Shown: piece by piece, positions 55,020 through 59,421 of the stretch
How the letters are laid out: each line of letters starts with the position of its first letter
Numbering within the stretch: position 1 is the stretch's first letter
NCBI GenBank assembly: GCA_028376765.1
Contig: JAONBD010000009.1
Coordinates: forward strand, 1 to 59,421
Direction of reading: 5' to 3'
Source of the DNA: Candidatus Kapaibacterium sp.
GTDB taxonomy: Bacteria > Bacteroidota > Ignavibacteria > Kapaibacteriales > UBA2268
Length of the DNA: 59,421 nt
Program-made: the position numbers and the translations under genes
Notes under the pieces: model-generated
Databases searched by the model: none
What the model was told of the DNA's origin: nothing
The model's input: only the letters and a program-made list of their open reading frames with translations

Positions 55020-57128
55020 ATGAGTAAAATAATAATACTAATTACGATTCTAAGTTTAAATTTATTTTCAGAGATTCCTGAGTTTTTGAAACATCAAAAC
55101 CCTCATCAATTAGATTATGATGATTATTTATCAAAATCGCATGGACTTGGATGTGTTGGCAAGTTTCATTATAAGTTAGAAGCAAGTAGCTTATTAGAAG
55201 AATTTAACCCTATTGTAAAAAGAAATTATGATATAACTAACATCGACTTATTTTTAGATTGGTCAGAAACACTAGACTATGAATTAAGCAATTCGGCATG
55301 GAATGGCAAGGTCGAAATCATATTTGATTTGTTAGAAGAAAACTCTGAAAAAATAGAATTTGATGCTTTAGAATTAAGGTTAGATAAGGCTATTTTAAAT
55401 GGAGTTGATATTACAGATGAAGTTAATACAGAGAATGGTTTGTATTCAATTAATGATATGGAATTAGTAAATCAAGAATCTAATACTATAAGTTTTGAAT
55501 ATACTTATCAAGGAGCAACAGGGGATGGTTTCTATAGGTTTCTGTTAGAATCAAATAATGAAGATATAGCATACACGCAAAGCCAGCCAAATGATGCAAG
55601 AAGATGGTTTCCTTGTAACGATAACCCTTATGAAAAACAATTAACAACAATAGCCATCAAAGTTCCAGAAAATGATAGGTTTGGAAAAGGATTTATTACA
55701 GCATCAAACGGACAATTAGTTGATTCGCTAACAACAAGTTCAACAATTGGAGGTCAAGAAAAAATTTCTAAAACATATTATTGGAATCATGATTATCAAG
55801 TTCCATCATATTTGATGGTGGCAAATGCTTCAGCTTTTGTTAGGTGGGAAGAAAAAGTAGCAAGAATTGAAAACCAAGCTGATAGTGTTTTGCTTTCTTA
55901 TTATATCTGGGAGGAAGACCTTGATGGATATAACAATAACAGTCCTAATTATGATGTTAAAGAGCAAACATTTAATGTTATACCAAACATGGTTGATACT
56001 TTATCAAAATATTTTGGACCATATCCTTTTAAGAAATTTGGAACAGTAGCCGTTGAAAATTTCCCTGCAGGTGGAATGGAACATCAATCTATACAGACTA
56101 TAAGACGAAGCTGGATAAATGGTGCTGTTGGTGGTTTTTCCCACGAACTAGCACACATGTGGCTTGGTGACAAAGTTACATGCGAATCATGGAATGATAT
56201 ATGGATGAACGAAGGAGGAGCAGTTTTTGGTACTATTTTATACACCGAAAAAGCTTGGGGTGACACTTGGAAAAATTTGGAAAAATCAGCATCAAAAAAT
56301 AATTATATTAATTCGGGTGGATTATCACTAACCCCACTATACATTAGTGATGGTACAAATGTATTTTCGCAAAGTAGAATCCCTGTAATATATAGCAAAG
56401 CTGGGTGGGTATATCTTATGCTTCGCAACTTGATTGGCGAAGAAGACTTTTATGACATTTTGCAAGATTATTTTGAAGAATTTTCGTATTCAAGTGCAAA
56501 TACTGTCGATTTTACAAACTTCTTTAAATCTAAGACTGATAAAGATATTGATACATTTATGAAACAGTGGGTATATGGCTCTGGTCACCCTGTTTATGAT
56601 ATATATATAACCTTGCGTGATGAAGGTAATCCTAATAAAGCTAAAATAGAGCTAGAGCAAATTCAAGGAGATCTAAGCCCTAGGGATGATTGCGAGGAGT
56701 TGTTTGAAGTGCCTCTAAGAATCTTAATTGATTATGAAGACGGAACAGACTCTGTAGTTGTATTTAATGATGAGAAGATTTTCTCTATTGAAATTGAAAA
56801 AGAGAAAGAAATTTTAGGCTTAAGATTAGATGAGAATTTTACACTTTTTAATAGCTATTTTACTGAGATTTTAAGTATTAATCAAAATACCAATGAATCG
56901 TTTAAAGTTTACCCAAGCTTAATTAAAAATAATGAAAAACTACAAGTAGAGTCAAATCAAGTGTTTAAATCAATAATGGTTTTTGACCAGCTTGGAAGAA
57001 TTGTTTTGGAACTAGAAAATATGAATTCAAACAAAGTAAAATTTCCTATTAACTTAAATTCAGGTAAATATTTTCTTAAGGCATTTTCATCTGACAAAAT
57101 ATTTAATTCAAGTTTTATAGTTAATTAG
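55020..57128 (+). CDS. M1-family aminopeptidase with T9SS sorting domain
   Basis: A 702-residue gluzincin metallopeptidase. I start at ATG 55020, because the residues from there (SKIIILITILSLNLFSEI) form the signal peptide; the ATG at 54978 adds 14 polar residues. The GAMEN-type motif reads GGMEHQS (about residue 351). The zinc site is HELAH at about 375-379 with the third ligand in NEGG (about 398). The C-terminus (FKVYPSLIKNNEKLQVESNQ ... SGKYFLKAFSSDK) is a T9SS sorting domain. Secreted or cell-surface peptidase; substrate unknown. The stop overlaps the convergent membrane protein gene by 8 bases. Confidence 0.93.
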   Translation: MSKIIILITILSLNLFSEIPEFLKHQNPHQLDYDDYLSKSHGLGCVGKFHYKLEASSLLEEFNPIVKRNYDITNIDLFLDWSETLDYELSNSAWNGKVEIIFDLLEENSEKIEFDALELRLDKAILNGVDITDEVNTENGLYSINDMELVNQESNTISFEYTYQGATGDGFYRFLLESNNEDIAYTQSQPNDARRWFPCNDNPYEKQLTTIAIKVPENDRFGKGFITASNGQLVDSLTTSSTIGGQEKISKTYYWNHDYQVPSYLMVANASAFVRWEEKVARIENQADSVLLSYYIWEEDLDGYNNNSPNYDVKEQTFNVIPNMVDTLSKYFGPYPFKKFGTVAVENFPAGGMEHQSIQTIRRSWINGAVGGFSHELAHMWLGDKVTCESWNDIWMNEGGAVFGTILYTEKAWGDTWKNLEKSASKNNYINSGGLSLTPLYISDGTNVFSQSRIPVIYSKAGWVYLMLRNLIGEEDFYDILQDYFEEFSYSSANTVDFTNFFKSKTDKDIDTFMKQWVYGSGHPVYDIYITLRDEGNPNKAKIELEQIQGDLSPRDDCEELFEVPLRILIDYEDGTDSVVVFNDEKIFSIEIEKEKEILGLRLDENFTLFNSYFTEILSINQNTNESFKVYPSLIKNNEKLQVESNQVFKSIMVFDQLGRIVLELENMNSNKVKFPINLNSGKYFLKAFSSDKIFNSSFIVN

Positions 57129-57870
57129 TTGGATCAAGGGGAGATGAATTATCATTTAGGATAATCATTTTAAATGTTAACCCAAAAAAGAATCCCCGAG
57201 CAAACCAGTTATTTGAATTGTGTAGGCTTAGCAAATCAAATTGATAGGCTATGTTAGGTGAAACCTCATAATCATTATCAATTGAAATATTATAAGATAT
57301 AGAGCTTAGAAGTCTCAAGTTGAATTTACTTGTTAGGGTAGCAGTCTCATTATCAAAACTATTTCTTGTTCTTGTACCAAGCGAATCGAAAGAACCACCG
57401 GTAATAAGTGCTTCTCGCTGAGAGTATTGGGAGCTTAAAGGCATTATGTAATTGAATCCAGTTGTAAAATTAAACTTTTTTAGTTGATAACTAACACCAG
57501 TTGTTAACCCAAAAAGAAATCTATCAGAATTTAGACTATGAAGTACTTTTGCAACTCCTGATTCTACATCTATTTGCTCAATATAATCAAAGTCAACTGA
57601 TTCTAATTGTAAATTAACACCTGCTGTAAAATATATCTTGTTGCTTATTTGATAATAATAATTTATTGGTATATAAAGCCCATAACCCGCTCCAGGTTCA
57701 TATTCTTGAGGGCAACAATTAGGTGTGAGCCCCAGTGAAGTGAAGTTGTTAGAAGAGCTTAACGCTCCATAAAAAATACCAACTTCATATTCAGCTTTTG
57801 GAGTTTTCTCTTCCGAAAACAGGCTATTAGCTAAAAATAAAATGATAATTGATTGAAAAATTATTTGCAT
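57121..57870 (-). CDS. Outer membrane beta-barrel protein, small
   Basis: A 249-residue protein with a signal peptide (IIFQSIIILFLANSLFS). The mature part alternates amphipathic strands with turns (YEVGIFYGALSSSNNFTSLG, YGLYIPINYYYQISNKIYF, GFFFGLTFKMIIL), like PorT-type or OmpA-barrel-like proteins. No distinct family is recognised. The start is divergent from glutamate dehydrogenase (93-base spacer). Two adjacent Cys (NCCPQ) are unusual in the loop near residue 53. Confidence 0.75.
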   Translation of the reverse strand: MQIIFQSIIILFLANSLFSEEKTPKAEYEVGIFYGALSSSNNFTSLGLTPNCCPQEYEPGAGYGLYIPINYYYQISNKIYFTAGVNLQLESVDFDYIEQIDVESGVAKVLHSLNSDRFLFGLTTGVSYQLKKFNFTTGFNYIMPLSSQYSQREALITGGSFDSLGTRTRNSFDNETATLTSKFNLRLLSSISYNISIDNDYEVSPNIAYQFDLLSLHNSNNWFARGFFFGLTFKMIILNDNSSPLDPTN

Positions 57871-57963
57871 TTTTGTAAAATTAAGTAATAAAGTTTTTTA
57901 TTATCTACAATTTGTAATAAATTTACAGATTGCAATGGATATAAATTAATAAAAAAAATAATT

Positions 57964-59250
57964 ATGGCAGATAAAACTTTTAACGCATTCAAAATGGCAC
58001 AGAAGCAATTTGATGATGTTGCTGAAACTCTTGGTTTAGATCAAGCTACTAGAGATTTATTAAGAACACCAGATAGAGAGCATCATTTTAATATTCCTAT
58101 CAGAATGGATGATGGTTCTTACAAAGTATTTCGTGGATTTAGGTGTCAGCACAATGATGCCAGAGGCCCTGCTAAAGGTGGAATAAGATTCCATCCGCTT
58201 GAAACAATTGATACTGTTCGTGCCTTGTCGATGTGGATGACATGGAAAACAGCAGCTGTTGATATTCCTCTTGGTGGTGGAAAAGGTGGAGTTATTTGTG
58301 ATGTGCACCAGCTATCAGATAGAGAGCAAGAACTAATCTGCCGTGGCTGGATTCGTCAAGTATGGAAAAACATTGGTCCGCTCGAAGATGTTCCAGCTCC
58401 TGATGTAATGACAAATGGTCAACACATGATTTGGATGATGGATGAATATGAAAAAATCACAGGCAAAAAATACCCTGGAGTAATTACTGGTAAACCTGTT
58501 GGAAGTGGTGGCTCTCTTGGTAGAAAAGAAGCTACTGGTTATGGTGCTATCTATACTTTAAGGGAAGCTTTAAAAGAAATGGAAATAGATATTGGATCAA
58601 CTTCTGCTTCTTTCCAAGGTTTTGGTAATGTTGCTACCCACGCAATGGAATTATACGATTTCATGGGAGGGAAAATTACTGCTGTTTCTAGTTGGAGTAA
58701 CGAGCACAAAAAAGCATTTACATTCAAAAAAGAATCGGGCATAGATTTAGAGCAACTAAGATCTATCACAAGTAAATTTGGTGAAATTAACATTGATAAA
58801 GCTAAATCGCATGGATATGATATTATCGATGGAGATGCTTGGCTTACTCAAGATGTAGATATTTTATTCCCAGCTGCGCTTGAAAATCAAATCAATGCTT
58901 CAAATGTTGACTCAATATCTAGTCAGGTTAAAATATTGGTAGAAGGTGCTAATGGACCAACTACGCCAGATGCTGATAAAGTGATTGAAGAAAGAGGCAT
59001 TTGGCTTATTCCAGATTTTTTAGCTAATGCTGGCGGAGTTACCTGTTCTTATTTTGAGCAAGTGCAAAACAATATGAACTACTACTGGGAAAGAGAGGAA
59101 GTTTTCCAAAAGTTAGATCAGGCTATGACAAAAGCATACCATGCTGTTAGCGATTTAGCACGTTCAAGAAAAATTTATATGCGAGATGCCGCATATATGA
59201 TTTCAGTCCAGAAAGTAGCAGAAGCTTGTAAGCTTCGTGGATGGGTTTAA
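57964..59250 (+). CDS. gdhA: Glutamate dehydrogenase
   Basis: Interconverts glutamate and 2-oxoglutarate with ammonia. The 428-residue protein has the Glu/Leu/Phe/Val dehydrogenase motif VDIPLGGGKGGVICDV (catalytic Lys in GGGKGG) and ARGPAKGGIRFHP, PAPDVMTNGQHMIWMMDEYE, then a Rossmann domain (FQGFGNVATHAMEL). The length and CRxQHN opening resemble the NAD-dependent RocG/GudB-type enzymes. Coenzyme preference cannot be read with certainty. A terminator follows. Confidence 0.95.
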   Translation: MADKTFNAFKMAQKQFDDVAETLGLDQATRDLLRTPDREHHFNIPIRMDDGSYKVFRGFRCQHNDARGPAKGGIRFHPLETIDTVRALSMWMTWKTAAVDIPLGGGKGGVICDVHQLSDREQELICRGWIRQVWKNIGPLEDVPAPDVMTNGQHMIWMMDEYEKITGKKYPGVITGKPVGSGGSLGRKEATGYGAIYTLREALKEMEIDIGSTSASFQGFGNVATHAMELYDFMGGKITAVSSWSNEHKKAFTFKKESGIDLEQLRSITSKFGEINIDKAKSHGYDIIDGDAWLTQDVDILFPAALENQINASNVDSISSQVKILVEGANGPTTPDADKVIEERGIWLIPDFLANAGGVTCSYFEQVQNNMNYYWEREEVFQKLDQAMTKAYHAVSDLARSRKIYMRDAAYMISVQKVAEACKLRGWV

Positions 59251-59280
59251 ATCTAATCCTGCTTTTAAACACTATTAAAA

Positions 59281-59316
59281 AAGATGACTTCTGATACAAA
59301 GTCATCTTTTTTTTTG
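59281..59316 (+). terminator. Rho-independent terminator of the glutamate dehydrogenase gene
   Basis: AAGATGACTT (59281-59290) pairs with AAGTCATCTT (59299-59308), followed by eight T. It lies 30 bases after the stop and before the convergent cyclase tail. Confidence 0.92.
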
Positions 59317-59342
59317 CCTAGTTTATTTGAAAAATTTTATAA

Positions 59343-59421
59343 TTAAACACCCTTCTCATCAATAAAATAGGTTTTCATTTTGCCTTTGCCTTTTATTTCT
59401 ATTTCGCCACGTTCTGAATAG
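59343..59421 (-). CDS. C-terminal end of a class III adenylate/guanylate cyclase, cut by the window edge
   Basis: Only the last 25 residues are visible on the minus strand, reading YSERGEIEIKGKGKMKTYFI and ending DEKGV before a TAA (59345-59343). The phrase RGEIEIKGKGKMKTYF is the characteristic C-terminus of class III nucleotide cyclases, which make cAMP or cGMP. The catalytic domain lies outside the window, so substrate specificity and domain order are unknown. Confidence 0.85.
   Translation of the reverse strand, partial: YSERGEIEIKGKGKMKTYFIDEKGV

Noticed and set aside
1-59421. CRISPR array or insertion sequence
   Set aside because: No regularly spaced direct repeats and no transposase-like protein or terminal inverted repeats were found by reading.

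Overview
The window is an AT-rich bacterial chromosome segment that is densely packed and mostly housekeeping. It most likely belongs to the Bacteroidota/Chlorobiota/Kapabacteria part of the FCB group. Three things support this. Six large secreted proteins end in a type IX secretion (T9SS) C-terminal sorting domain. The promoter of rplU has the Bacteroidota-type layout TTTG-N19-TAnnTTTG. The order zapA - structured RNA - rny and the mix of protein families (DUF1800/DUF1501, IgGFc-binding-type and SBBP-repeat secreted proteins, MenA/MenG menaquinone genes) also fit. The exact phylum is an inference. I saw no CRISPR array, insertion sequence, integrase or intact prophage.

Layout. 1-6512 (+): a choice-of-anchor-D T9SS protein cut by the left edge, then DUF1800 and DUF1501. 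6495-10095 (-): an overlapping operon tadA-rsmI-tmk-lipoprotein-lipoprotein-potassium channel. 10159-13876 (+): a NifX-like protein and an SBBP-repeat T9SS protein whose start is displaced by one base. 13866-23562 (-): gyrA, three outer-membrane or envelope proteins, pdxJ, menG and a UbiA-like protein that has lost one catalytic motif. 23765-25521 (-): cyclophilin and serC. 25719-28424 (-): tRNA-Pro(UGG), a CNNM/CBS protein, a lipoprotein, a lone receiver protein and an XRE regulator. 28528-29646 (+): a two-gene Mor-like cassette, then rplU-rpmA. 29835-31668 (-): rpsP and ffh. 31748-36015 (-): a TPR histidine kinase, queC and MoxR, with a small plus-strand gene containing an in-frame stop between the kinase and queC. 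36181-40240 (+): CheV, a subtilisin-like T9SS protease and an SDR enzyme. 40292-45062 (-): menA, rny, a 6S-like RNA, zapA and a long coiled-coil protein. 45123-46076 (+): a RidA protein and an ECF sigma factor. 46073-47851 (-): a RelA/SpoT homologue with an apparently degenerate synthetase domain. 47897-54073 (+): LD-carboxypeptidase and a 1661-residue IgGFc-binding-type T9SS protein. 54143-59421: an MBL hydrolase, an M1 peptidase, an outer-membrane protein, glutamate dehydrogenase and the tail of a class III nucleotide cyclase.

How they fit together. Menaquinone biosynthesis (menA, menG), envelope biogenesis and T9SS cargo dominate. Translation and RNA genes (rplU, rpmA, rpsP, ffh, rsmI, tadA, queC, rny, the 6S-like RNA, tRNA-Pro) are scattered among them. 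I see no single obvious new multi-gene system. The best leads are the small terminator-bounded gene with an in-frame TAA (33997-34248), the XRE/Mor-like regulatory cassette with an operator-like inverted repeat (28059-28994), the rod-shaped RNA beside zapA (42833-43101), the SBBP gene start shifted at an A6 run (10657), and two enzymes with eroded catalytic motifs (UbiA-like and RelA/SpoT).
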